DNA of 64,000 nt from Castanea sativa (Eukaryota; Streptophyta; Magnoliopsida; Fagales; Fagaceae). The stretch lies in the NCBI RefSeq assembly GCF_040712315.1, contig NC_134018.1, forward strand, positions 18,062,835-18,126,834. Reading direction: 5' to 3'. Position numbers and translations under genes: made by a program. This document shows, one piece after another, positions 21,650 to 34,978 of the stretch (its first letter is position 1; each line of letters begins with the position of its first letter). Under the pieces are notes generated by a model. The model was not told where the DNA came from and did no database searches. It worked only from the letters and a program-made list of their open reading frames with translations.

Positions 21650-22400
21650 TGATGATGCAAAAAATCCTCAGTTGAACTCCTCGTCTATACGGATGGACGG
21701 TGTCAACACAGCTGCTGTGAGATCCTATAAAAAAGAATAAGGTTCTTGGAGCACATTGGTGTGGTGTCTGCCAAAGCACCTCTGACGAGCTAGTCAATAA
21801 GATTAGAGCTTAATTGTATAGAAGGATCACTATTTGGCTAGAGAAGTGTAGTGCATATGTTGCATATGAGTTGCGTACCTTTGTTCTAGTCGTTTGTGCC
21901 TTTTTATAAGTCTTTTCCCCTCATTATGGGGATAAATTTTGATCTTAATGGTCTTGTATCTGTTAAGATTTAATGTCCTTCTATCTATTGGTCCATCCAT
22001 TACGCTTTTGCTTGTCTGTCAAGTGATTTGTTTCTTGTGTCATTTATGGGGCGCTCCTTTAATGCTTACTATCCTTGTCCATAAGATGGACAAGAGTAAT
22101 TTATCTCTTCTTTGGTCGTTTCATGGATGATGTTGATTTTTCTCCTCTTTAGTATCCCTTTTCACTTGTTGTCGTATTTATAGATGCGGCTCAAATATGA
22201 AAGGTCAAATTGCTTCGACTTTTGTACCTGTCGGATTTATTGCGATGGACGTCTTAAGTCTTGTTGTGACACATGTCGGTCAATGATTGCTTAGACATGC
22301 TGGAGCCGTTTCTCGAGTTTCTCGTGCATGATTTTTAGGGATTTTTATTTCTTCTCTTCTTCATTTTGTCTCCATTTTTTTGTGTGTTTCTAATTGCTTC
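21650..22400 (-). repeat. Probable 3' LTR of the decayed Tat-type gypsy element
   Basis: On the minus strand a CTTATAAAAAGGCAC TATA-like box (21895-21910) precedes GGTACGCAAC and then text such as GACTAGCTCGTCAGAGGTGC. This is the layout I know from Tat-lineage LTRs. The stretch 47690-47950 has the same block order (GTGCCTGTCACAAAGCCTCC, AAATCCGTACC, TATATATAC). It lies where the 3' LTR is expected, downstream of pol and beyond the antisense ORF. Exact ends are not determined. Confidence 0.4.
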
Positions 22401-22736
22401 TTTTGAGTCTTCCTCTTCATTTACTTAGCTTGGTGCCTTAGCTCCTAGTGAGTTTTCTTTGCTTTCTCCTTGTATTTTTGTGTTTTTAATGGTAGATCAT
22501 TCTTCCATTAGGCTTTCCTGCTCTACTGTTTCTATATTTTTTGTACATTTGTGTCATCTTCTTTCCTCAGTGGGTAGATCTCGTCCAGAATTTGGACCTT
22601 TTGTTGGGGGGGGACTATTCATACAAGTTGTTCTTCTTTTCCTTTATCCTTTAGTCCATCGCTTGGTTAGCATTGTTGAGAGTTTAGGGATGTCAATTTT
22701 GGAAAAGGGATCCATTCGAGTGAACTCGGGACCAGT

Positions 22737-24642
22737 TTGTCCTCCGGGAATGAGTTCGAGGTTCAAGAGATTACTTCATCATCTCGGCCTTTTAAGGCTC
22801 TTGAGATAGTTAGCGGTCTTAAGGAGAAAGACGCGTCTAGGATTAGGGCTTTTCCCATGTCTGTTTGCCTCAGAATACCTTTAAAGACAGACATGGTGTG
22901 CTCTTATGGCCCGAAAGAGGTTTGCTTCTATAAGGTGATCTTTAACAGTGGGCTAAGCTTTCCCGTCCATCCCTTTGTCAGAGAGTTGCTGTTCCATTTA
23001 AACCTTGCTCTTACTCAACTCGTCCTTAATTCATGGAGGATGGTCATTTATTGTATGGTCTTTTGGTTTTCCGCTAATGATGGCGATATTATTCAAGTGG
23101 ATGAGTTTATCCATTTGTATTGTCTGAGGGCATCCACGCATTCTGGTTACTGGGAGTTCAAGCCTTGGGATATGAAATCTAGGCTGGTCTTTGATCCTCC
23201 CTCTTCTATTCGTGAATTGAAGAAGAGCTTTTTCTTTGTCTTTGGTAATGGTTGGAAGGTCACTCCAAATGAAGATCTAGATGATGCTCCTAGGTTGATT
23301 CGTCAATGGGGAATGGCAGTGTTTGGTGCGTCTTTTTCTTTTCTTTTCCTCTTTACTTTTTTGTTGATAAGTATTGATCTTCTTTTTTTCACATGGCAGC
23401 CAATACATGACCCCATTCGAAGAAACGGTATTGTGGTTGTCTAAAGAAGGTTAAAGAATTCGTTGATAGTGTAGCTGACTTCAATGAGCCGATATCTCCC
23501 AATTCCCTTTACTTGCACTTTCTTGGTCCTAGCCTGTCTACACACATTTTGAAACCTCTAGAGATAAACAAGAAGAGTAAGCTTACTTCTCCTTGTGTAT
23601 TCTCTTTATGACCTTTCCTTTTATATGCTAACTTGTATTTTCCTTGTAGAAATGGCCATTCGTTTTAGCGAGAAGATGCTGGCTGAGATGAAGGAGAAAA
23701 AGGACAAGAGTGTTCCTAAGGAGGAAGGCTTCATTTCAAAGAGACGTTGTCTTGAAAAGTAGGTGAAGGACGAGGTTATTGAGAAGCCTGAGGTGGTACT
23801 ACAACCTGCTGTCCCTTCGTTTCTTCGACCACACTCCCCTTCATCTTTTCTCGAGGTTCTTCCTTTTGGTGGTGGATTAAAGAGGAAGTCAGTTGGGGAT
23901 TTTTGGATAGATGTAGATTTTGATGTGGGTAAAGCTCATGAGGTCATCTTTGTTGACGACTTGAAACCCTTGACATCCAAACCCTCTAATGAGCTGATGT
24001 CTTCCTACATTTATAAAGCTATGCAGGTATGCTAATATCTTCTTCTATAATTCTTTTCATGGTTTCTAGTTACTTTTAATTTGGACTTACATACTTTTGT
24101 AGGTGCTTGGGGAATCTCTATACCTTTTTGGGAAGTATTTGGATTATGAGGAGAAGTATGTCTAGGCTTAGTCAAAGGTGGAATCCATTTCTTTTGAGAA
24201 CGCTTCTCTAGTGGGCCAAGTGAAAAAGTTGACCGTTGACTTGGTTAAGGCCCAGGATCGTCCGTTCGTGTTAAAGAAGGACTTGAAGGTAGAGAAGGCC
24301 TTTTGTGCTCTCAAGGATAAGCAATTGGAGGTTGCTCTTGGCAAGATTGAGGAAGCTCGAACCCAAGCCGTGGTAGGCTTTAAGAAGTTGGATAAGTACG
24401 ATGACAAGCTGTGTGATCTTTATGTAGAAGGTTTTGACCTTGTCTGTACTTATGCGAGGAAGCATTATCCTAAGATTGATCTATCCACCTTGGATATTGA
24501 AGAGGTGGAGAAAGAAGTTGTTATTGACTGGGCTGCAGCGGCTCAAGCAAATGATGTGGTTAGTGAAGAGGCTGAGACTCCTATTGACGACCCTGTTGAC
24601 CTTATTGATCCTGTTGACCCTGTTGATCCTATTCAACCTTGA
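22737..24642 (+). pseudogene. Extra ORF of a gypsy element (putative gypsy-type transposon domain), intron-containing, broken
   Basis: Exon 1 (to 23325) encodes CSYGPKEVCFYKVIFNSGLS and LNLALTQLVLNSWRM, the 'gypsy-type transposon' (PF04195-like) domain. A 74-bp intron fits 23326-23399 (GTGCG...GGCAG). Exon 2 carries a frameshift near 23440-23450 before VADFNEPISPNSLYLHFLG. Intron 2 starts GTAAG near 23577 and ends TTGTAG at about 23650. Exon 3 (MAIRFSEKMLAEMKEKK) has a stop at 23760. Intron 3 ends TTTTGTAG near 24102. The last exon (24103-24642) has a stop near 24162 and then a coiled-coil region ending in Asp-Pro-Val repeats (DPVDLIDPVDPVDP). It lies antisense to and downstream of the minus-strand pol, as known for extra ORFs of Tat-lineage elements. 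Confidence 0.68.
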
Positions 24643-24899
24643 CACTTTTCTTGATGTGTAAGTAGGCCCTTATGTTTTGGGGCTATATTATAAACTCTTG
24701 GTTTATTTTTGGGACTGTATATTTTGGGCAAAGAACAATACTTTAGTAATGCTCTTTTTTTTTTTTAGCATTATGTGTGAACAATGCTTTTATTTGCCTC
24801 GTGTTTGAACAATTCGTTCTTTATATCAAATGTGCTTGTTATCATATATTTGATGATACTTAAGTTGTATTTTGCGTCATGTGTCTGAAGATAACAATT

Positions 24900-25400
24900 T
24901 GTGTCGTGTATGAACGACTTTTTAGTCTGTTTGACTTAATCCTGTATTGAATATGTTTATTTGTATCGTGTATAAATGATCGTTAGTCTCTTTTGGACTT
25001 TCTTTGTAATCGTGTACTAATGATGTTATTGTGCATAAACGATGGTAATTTGTATCTTGTATGACTAATGGTAGGTCTCTTATTGGACCTGATTTGAGCT
25101 TGTGTATTAACAATGTTATTGTGTATAAATGATGTTTATTCATGTCTTGTATGAATGATATTTGGGCCTCTTGTTGGACCTTGTTTTTTCGTGTATGAAC
25201 AATGTAATTGTGTATGAATGATGATTATTCATATCTTGTATGAATGATGGTGGGTCTCTTATTGGACCTGATTTATTATTGTGTATGAATGATGTAGTTG
25301 TATATAAACGATGAGTATTCATATGTTGTATGAATGATAGGGGGTCTCTTATTGGACCTAATTTGAGATCGTGTATTAACGACGTTATCGTGTCATGTAT
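24900..25400 (-). repeat. Degenerate ~90-bp tandem repeat in gypsy 3' UTR
   Basis: The anchor CTCTT(A/G)TTGGACCT recurs at about 25077, 25168, 25256 and 25346, with a weaker copy near 24990 and another at 25531. The units also share GTGTATGAATGATG and TATTCATATCTTGTATGAA. Plant Tat-lineage elements often carry such arrays between pol and the 3' LTR. Confidence 0.8.
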
Positions 25401-25424
25401 AAACGATGCTTAAGTGGGTCTTTT

Positions 25425-25545
25425 ATGTATATGCCATGTAATTAATGGTCTTTGTATTTAGATGCCACATAATTAGTGGTCTTTGTATGCTGCGTGATTA
25501 GTGGTCTTTGTATGCCATGTGATACTTTAGTCTCTTATTGGACTA
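25425..25545 (-). repeat. Short ~29-bp tandem repeat next to the 90-bp array
   Basis: Three to four copies of a unit like ATGCCATGTAATTAATGG followed by TCTTTGTAT. Same location in the gypsy 3' UTR. Confidence 0.7.
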
Positions 25546-25839
25546 TATTGGTTATTGTGTATTAACGATGATATTTTGCATCGTGTATAGACGATGCTTG
25601 GATTCAAACTTTCTACATACATGCATGTAGGAGTATATTATATTTTTTCAGTATTCGTTTACAAGATAATGCATTTCTATGAAAGAATGGCTTTGCCTTT
25701 CTGAAGGAATTACTCTTATTGAGATAAAATGACTTGAATTGAATACAATGTTAAATGTAGTCATGGATAGTCATGGTAAAGGCATAAACTGAAAAATATT
25801 TCAGAACTTTACTAGTAATAACTTTTTAAGTGCTCAATG

Positions 25840-26900
25840 TTCCATGGATGAGGTAACTCTTTCCCATCTAAGCTCCTGAGGCGATATGTTCCCTGTCGTG
25901 AGGAGTGGACGACCTCATATGGGCCTTCCTAGCTTGGTCCTAACTTTCCCTATGAGGGATCTTTAGTTGTCTGGGATACTTTTCTGAGTATGAGGTCTCC
26001 TGGTTGAACCTTCTAACTTTGACCCTTCTGTTGTAGTATCTAGTCATGGCTCCTTGATACTTTGCCATTCTTTGTTGGGCTTCATTTTTGCCTTCGTCTA
26101 TCAGGTCTAAGTTAGTTTTGAGTTCTTCTTCATTCTGATACTCATTTTAACTTGTTACTCATAGACTTGCCAGTCTAATCTCTACGAGAATGATAGCTTT
26201 AAAGCCAAACGTCAATCTGAAAGGGTCTTTCCCCTGTAGGCGTCCTTATTGTAGTATGGTACGCCCATAATACATTTGGAAGCTCTTCCAGCCATGCATC
26301 CTTTACCCTGTCAAGTCGAGTCTTGATAATTTTTAGTAAGCTTCGATTTGTTACTTCAATCTGGCCATTGGCTTGTGGGTGTCCTAGTGAGGAGTAGTGA
26401 TTCTGTATCTTCAAATCCTTGTAGAAATTTATGAATTTTGGATTGTCGAATTGTGTTCCATTATCAAAAATAATGATGCCTGGAATTCTGAACTTGCAAA
26501 TTATGTTCTTCCAGAAAACCTGTTGGATCTTTTCTCTTATAATTGTTGATGGTGGTTTTGCTTCTACCCAATTTATGAAGTAGTCACTTGCCACTACTAG
26601 GAATTTCATCTGTCTTCTCCTTGTAGGTAGTGGACCCATTATGTCTATTCCCCATTGGGCGAAAGGCCAAGGGGAAGTGACTGGAACCATGGGCTCTCCA
26701 GTTTGCTTCTTTATGTTTACGAACCTGTGACATTAGTCGTATATTTGAATGAGGTGAAGTGCATCCTTCTGTAAGGTGGGCCAATAATAGCCTCCTTGTA
26801 GTGCCTTTCCTGCTAGTGATCTTGCTCCAACATGATTTCCACAAATGCCCTCGTGTATCTCCTTTAATAGGTAGTCGGCTTCAGGAGTCGTGACATAGTG
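25840..26900 (-). pseudogene. Ty3/gypsy integrase (Tat type), broken
   Basis: On minus, the zinc-binding start is readable (EIHEGICGNHVGARSLAGKA, YYWPTLQKDA), but the first Cys of its C-X2-C pair falls at a stop codon. The catalytic core follows in a clean frame 26690-26199: WGIDIMGPLPTRRRQ, GIIIFDNGTQFDNPKF, YSSLGHPQANGQIEVTNRSL (the D-D-E positions), then DAWLEELPNVLWAYHTTIRT. The tail 26190-25840 (MAKYQGAMTRYYNRRVKVR, then SLIGKVRTKLGRPI) matches the C-terminal domain of this class but has several stops. It is the downstream half of the same pol as the next entries. Confidence 0.85.
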
Positions 26901-27342
26901 TTGGTAAGGGGAAATTACCCTCGTATGCGTAGAACATCGCCTATGATGATGAAGTGTACTGCTTTGGCTCGTATCTTACTTGCCTCAGTTTTGTTGCGAG
27001 GGAGTTGGTCGCTTTTAAGGAAGGATATAATTGGTGTCATCCAGTCATCCTATTCCTTGATTGGCATGACCATACTTCTATCTATGCTAGGTTTTTCTTG
27101 TATCTCCATGTTTAAGTCCGTGACTAGATTGTACTCTTCTGAGGAAGAAATCTTTGCTAGGGAGTCTACTTTTGCATTTTCGCTTCTAGGAATCTATTGA
27201 AAGACAGCCTCGTCGAACGATGGTAGAAGCTTGTTGACAAGATTCAAGTACTTCTTCATTATATCTTCTCTTGCTTCATAAACTCCCTTCATTTGTTCAA
27301 TTATCAATTGGGAATCTGCTTGAATGACAATCCTTCTTGTCA

Positions 27343-27888
27343 TCAACGTTTTTGCCAATTTGAGCTCGATAATGAGGGTTCATACTCTACTTCATTATTT
27401 GTTGTTGAAAATTGGAGTCTGATAGTATATTTCAGAGTATCTCCTTCATGGGATATTAGGATGACTCCTACCCTTTCTACTTCTTTTGTGGACAACCCAT
27501 ATGTGTTGATCATCCATATCTCGTTCTTCTTCTCCTCTTCCTCTAGTGGGAGAGTTAACTCCACTATGAAGTTAGCTAGTATTTATGCTTTGATGGCTAT
27601 TCGAGGTCTGTATTTGATGTCAAATTGACTGAGCTCTACTACCCATTGGATTAGATGACCAACAACGTCTAGCTTGTTCATTGCTTTCTTTATAGGTTGA
27701 TCTATCATCACCACAATAGTACGAGCTTGAAAATAAGGACGTAATTTTCTAGAAGCAATGTAGAGCCATTTTTGTTTTTCTATTTTTGTGTATCTTCTTT
27801 CTGCTCCGTGGAAGGCTTGGCTGGTGTAATACATAGGTCTTTGTGCTTTGTTTTCTTTTCTTATCAAGGCTGAATTGGTTGCGGCCAT
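27343..27888 (-). pseudogene. Two tandem RNase H domains of the Ty3/gypsy pol, broken
   Basis: 27888-27583 encodes RPMYYTSQAFHGAERRYTKI and WVVELSQFDIKYRPR, the ordinary gypsy RNase H. A second RNase H-like domain follows at 27564-27343 (GVILISHEGDTLKYTIRLQF, STTNNEVEYE), where the usual YVDGSS motif is altered to NTYGLS. Having two RNase H domains is a hallmark of the Tat lineage. Stops separate the pieces. Confidence 0.75.
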
Positions 27889-28299
27889 TGAGACTGCTTG
27901 GTAAAGGTAGAGTTCTTCTTATGTGATGGATGTGCTTTCAACTTATTCAACTTATTCAAGGCGTTTTCACACTCGTCCATCCATTCAAATGATTTTTTTT
28001 TTAGAGTTTTGAAGAATGGGAGATATTTTTTAGTGGCTTGTGAGACAAACTGATTCAGGGCTGCTACCTTGCTTCTTCTTTTTTGAGAATTTACCTTGCT
28101 TGTTAGACTTTAAATTTCCTTCACTGTTTTTGGGGATGTTAGCTCCAAGATGGCCCTCACTTTGTTGGGGTTTGCTTCTATCCCTCGTTGTGCACCATGG
28201 ATCCCAGGAATTTACTTGAAGAAACTCCAAAAACACATTTTGTTGGATCTAATTTCATATTATACTTACAGAGTATATTGAAGGTTTCTTTGAGGTCTG

Positions 28300-29335
28300 T
28301 CTAGGTGTTCCTCTTCACGCTTCAGCCTTGCTTTGCACTAGCATGTTGTCTACATAGATTTCCACATTTTGCCTATTTGGTGACAGAACATTCAGTTTAC
28401 CAACCTCTGGTATGTGGCTCTAGCATTTTTTAGACCAAAAGGCATGACCTTGTAACAATATAACCTCTGGCTAGTGACAAAAGCTGTCTTCTCTTAGTCC
28501 TTCTCGTCCATGAGTATATGGTTATACACTAAAAAGGCATCCATGAAGCTTAATAGCTTGTATCTTGCTGTTGAATCTACCAGCTATTTAATCCTTGGGA
28601 GTGGAAAGCTGTCCTTTGGGCATGCTTTATTCAAGTCGGTGAAATTGACACACATTCTCCACTTTGTATTTGCTTTCTTCACCATTACTACATTTGCTAA
28701 CCATTCAGGGTAATACACCTTATGAATGAAACTTGCTGCTAGCAACTTCTCTACTTGTTCGATGACTGCCCGATTGCGATTAGGAGTGAAGATTCTTTTT
28801 CTTTTTTGGACTGGCTTGTATGCTGGGTCAAAGTTTAAGCGATGTTGGATGATTGCTATGTTGATCCTAGGCATGTCTTCATGGCTCCATGCAAAAACAT
28901 CTTGATTTTCCTTCAGGAATTTGACTAGACCTTCTTTCTTGTCGTGTGGAAGCTTTGTTCCTATTTTGTTGGATCTCCAAGGACAATCTCAACTGTCTCT
29001 AATTCTTTTGCCACGTTAAGGACAAAATTTTCTTCGTCTATGGTCCATGTATGGTTCTCACCTGAGGCCAAGGTTGCTTGGTAGCATTCTCCGGCAAGGA
29101 CTTGATCTCCCTATATTTCCCCCACCCCATAGGCTGTTAGGAACTTCACCTTCAAGCAGTATGTTGAAGTGGCTGCTTTTAGACTATTCAAGGTAGGTCG
29201 TCCAATGATTACATTGTAGGTTGAAGGGCAATCCATTACTAGGAAATCAATTTCCTTGGATATTTGGGCTGGATAAGTTCCTGCAATGATGGTTAACGTA
29301 GCAATCCCCTTAGGGTATATCTTGTCACTTGTAAC
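28300..29335 (-). pseudogene. Ty3/gypsy protease and reverse transcriptase, broken
   Basis: 29335-29060 reads a retropepsin C-terminal half ([37 protein letters not shown]). 28874-28584 reads the RT start (MVKKANTKWRMCVNFTDLNK, ACPKDSFPLPRI). The catalytic box at 28345-28356 is YVDN rather than YVDD, so the enzyme would be dead even without the many stops. Gag and the 5' LTR are not found upstream; homology stops near 29335, about 460 bp from the PR-10 gene's stop codon. Confidence 0.8.
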
Positions 29336-29794
29336 AATCTACTGACAAAAAATGCTTTTTGGTGTTTGTGGTATTGAAATAGCTTTTTAGCTATTTCAAC
29401 ACCTCTATTGTGAATGCTCTTAATTATTGTATATCATGTACATCATGCTTTTAATTGTAGCTTTATTAAATTGTAGTATATCATATCTATTTTTTTTTTC
29501 TATCTTTAAATTTGGTTACTTTATACAAAAAGAAAAAAGAAAAATAAAGAGGCATGACATGATGCAATTGGTAAAACAAAAATCAAATACTCAAAATGGG
29601 ATAAAGTGAGATGACATGGAGCATTAAACAAGAACATGCAATCCAACGATTTGACTTTTAAAATTCACATTTAATAAAAAGATGTAGAGAGAGTTTGAAG
29701 GGTTTCTCTCTAAACTAGTTTAAAGAGAAGCCTTTTTCTAGTATTAAAAGCATTAATCTGAATTATTAATTATTACAAAAAGGAAAAAAAAATT
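29336..29794. other. Junction between the truncated gypsy element and the PR-10 gene 3' flank
   Basis: AT-rich, no ORF. It probably contains the 3' UTR and polyadenylation region of the PR-10 gene, but no single signal stands out. Confidence 0.4.
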
Positions 29795-32400
<2,606 letters not shown>

Positions 32401-32558
32401 ACAATATCAGCTGTTTTATGAACATTTTTCTATTATTTTTCATTATAAGAACCTTCTGAATATTATTTATTTAAAAATAAAAATACACAATACTATTTGA
32501 ACTGAGGAGCGACACTCGCTCTCTTTAAGAAGATTGTTAATCTTTGTAACCAATGCAG

Positions 32559-32589
<31 letters not shown>

Positions 32590-32831
32590 CAAGATAGAAT
32601 TTCTACTCTAGCCTAACAATATTAGCTGTTTTATGAACATTTTTCTATTATTTTTCATTATAAGAATCTTCTGAATATTATTTATTTAAAAATAAAAATA
32701 CATAATACTATTTGGACTGAGGAGCGACACTCGCTCTCTTTAAGAAGATTGTTAATCTTTGTAAGCAATGCAGTTTTTATTTTTATTTTTATTTTTATTT
32801 TTATACAAGATAGAATTTCTACTCTAGCCTA
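32401..32831 (+). repeat. Tandem duplication of about 215 bp
   Basis: Unit 1 (32401-32615) and unit 2 (32616-32831) both read ACAATAT(C/T)AGCTGTTTTATG ... GAGCGACACTCGCTCTC ... GATAGAATTTCTACTCTAGCC. The main difference is a pure T run (about 32559-32587) in unit 1 against an ATTTTT repeat in unit 2. Confidence 0.9.
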
Positions 32832-33238
32832 ATCTAAGTGTATATGTGTGTGAAACTCTCTCCTAGAGACTTGAACCTTGGCTTTTGCCCCCCACACCCC
32901 AAAAGCATTTATACTTGTTGAGCGACCATCGCACCAAGGGTGCACAGTGGTCAATGCAGATTTAGAATGCTTGTAATTGTTGTAGTATATTGTTGTAATT
33001 GTTGTAACTTGTATTAGGTTTGAATGAATCTACTTATACCTCCTCCCTCCAACTCCTCTTTATGCATGTATATAACCAAATATCTAATTCAATACATATC
33101 ATCCCATTAATCACCACAATTAAAAAAAAAATAAAAGAGTATTTCCCTCATTTTCAATGTGGGATTAAGCATTTTACTAACACCTTATCTTTCATATTAA
33201 CTTTCATATCTTTATATTTATGTTGTCATATGTATTCA

Positions 33239-33239
<1 letters not shown>

Positions 33240-33283
<44 letters not shown>

Positions 33284-34073
33284 TGCTACAAGTTATTGAG
33301 AGAAATCTAATTAGATTCTAAATTGAATTTTAACTGTTGTCTAATTTTATGACATACTAGCGTGTAACCCCGTGTACGCACGAGTACAATTAAAAACAAT
33401 CACAATTACACAGCTTGTATTATATACTTTTTTGTTAGAAGATGTTTAAATTACACATGGTATTTTTTTTTAGAGAGTTTCAACCTATGGCGTCCACTTC
33501 TAATAATACCTCTTTATCATCTGATCAAGACACCAATCAGTTTTTGGTATAGGCAGGGATTGAACCTTAGATCTCTTATACAACCAATTATAATTGGTAT
33601 TAGTTTACACATTTTTTAAACCATACAATTTTAAAATATGTAATGATTCATCATTATATATATATATATATAATTTAGAATTTAATTGGATTTGTATTCT
33701 TTGGTTTTTGCATCCAATAATTCCCTTGCTACAAAAATTAAAAAAAAAAAAATCAGATGGACACTTGGCGCAAAATTAGTCTCCAATTGAAATCCAATTT
33801 AGAATCTAATTGGATTTGAAATCTTCAATTTTTACACTCAATAATTTACTTGGCACAAAAATTTAAAATTGAATGGGACATATAACGCAAAATTGAGAAT
33901 CTAATTGAATTTTCTCTTAGTTTTAGCTTTATATATATATATAGATACCCCATGCAAGTTTTTTTATTTTTTATTTTTAAATTTTTGTGTCAAGTAAATT
34001 AATATAGTGCAAAGAACGAGGAGTCTAACATAAATCAACCATAAAAAATCAAGTAAAAAAAAAAGAGATTAAA

Positions 34074-34115
<42 letters not shown>

Positions 34116-34201
34116 TTTGGAACAATGTTTTTTTTTTTTTAATATATAATGCAGTGCTGAAAAGAAGAGAAGAGTCCAATATAAATTGACCATTAAAAAT
34201 C

Positions 34202-34256
<55 letters not shown>
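33240..34256. other. Microsatellite-rich noncoding stretch
   Basis: (TA)n at 33247-33280, 33655-33672 and 34077-34111; (AG)n at 34203-34255. An imperfect direct repeat of about 125 bp lies at 33672-33785 and 33797-33905 (CTAATTGGATTTG, CACTCAATAATT, GGCGCAAAATTAG / AACGCAAAATTGAG). No gene seen. Confidence 0.6.
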
Positions 34257-34258
<2 letters not shown>

Positions 34259-34542
34259 AACTCATGTAAATATAAGTTTGGAATTGAACAACGTTTGTTT
34301 TATGCTGCTTCTAATTGAATCAAAACTTTTATCCTCAAGTGATTCTTGGCACGCTTTGATAATAGTCATGCAAGGCATAGAGCCAAACTCATGCAAGTTC
34401 TTTTTTTTTTTTTTTTTTCCTTTTTTTTTTGAGAGAAACTCATGCAAGTTCTTTGATGTTGGTTTAAGAACCATACTTCACGTAGTCTAATATGAAAGAC
34501 GGTGAGTTGGTGAGGATGATTTTTTGAATAGTTAGATTGTAG
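34257..34542. repeat. Duplicated segment copy 2, left part
   Basis: Counterpart of 11702-11940. It contains an extra poly-T stretch with a repeated CTCATGCAAGTTCTTT at its two ends (34388-34455), a short local insertion absent from copy 1. Confidence 0.85.
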
Positions 34543-34547
34543 GTTGG

Positions 34548-34673
34548 TGAAAGATCACAAAGAATAACAATGGTATATGAAAAACAAAGTATAACAGAAA
34601 GAAAGAAGAGAAAGAATTGTTCAACTCAATTCAATTGCATTAGCATCAATGAATACACATAACAAAGCCTTTA

Positions 34674-34731
<58 letters not shown>

Positions 34732-34978
34732 GCAGAGGAGAGAAAGTTAGTTACTGACTGAATAAGGCATAACTGCCTCTCTCACATGCACATGTGCTAA
34801 GCCTAAGTGATAAATACACATAAGACTAAATGACACCGTTCTACTTATAACAATACTTAGCACTGAAACGACATCGTTCTATTTAGCCTTGCATTGTGCC
34901 TTTTGTACACTTGGAATAGAACTGGCTTCATCTTCAACTTCCTCAATCTTGCAACTGCTACTACCACCATTGCTTTCA
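34548..34978 (-). repeat. 3' LTR of the copia element
   Basis: 431 bp, plus-strand ends TGAAAGATCACAAAG and CCACCATTGCTTTCA. It has a (TA)n run at 34677-34728. On minus it is preceded by the polypurine tract TTTGAGGGGGGA (34979-34990). Confidence 0.92.

Noticed and set aside
24922..25322. Minus-strand ORFs over the gypsy 3' UTR array
   Set aside because: Repeated H-x-LYTI text simply reflects the 90-bp tandem unit.
34262..34490. Overlapping 70-codon ORFs across the poly-T/poly-A stretch
   Set aside because: Depend on a homopolymer insertion (Lys or Phe runs) not present in duplicate copy 1.
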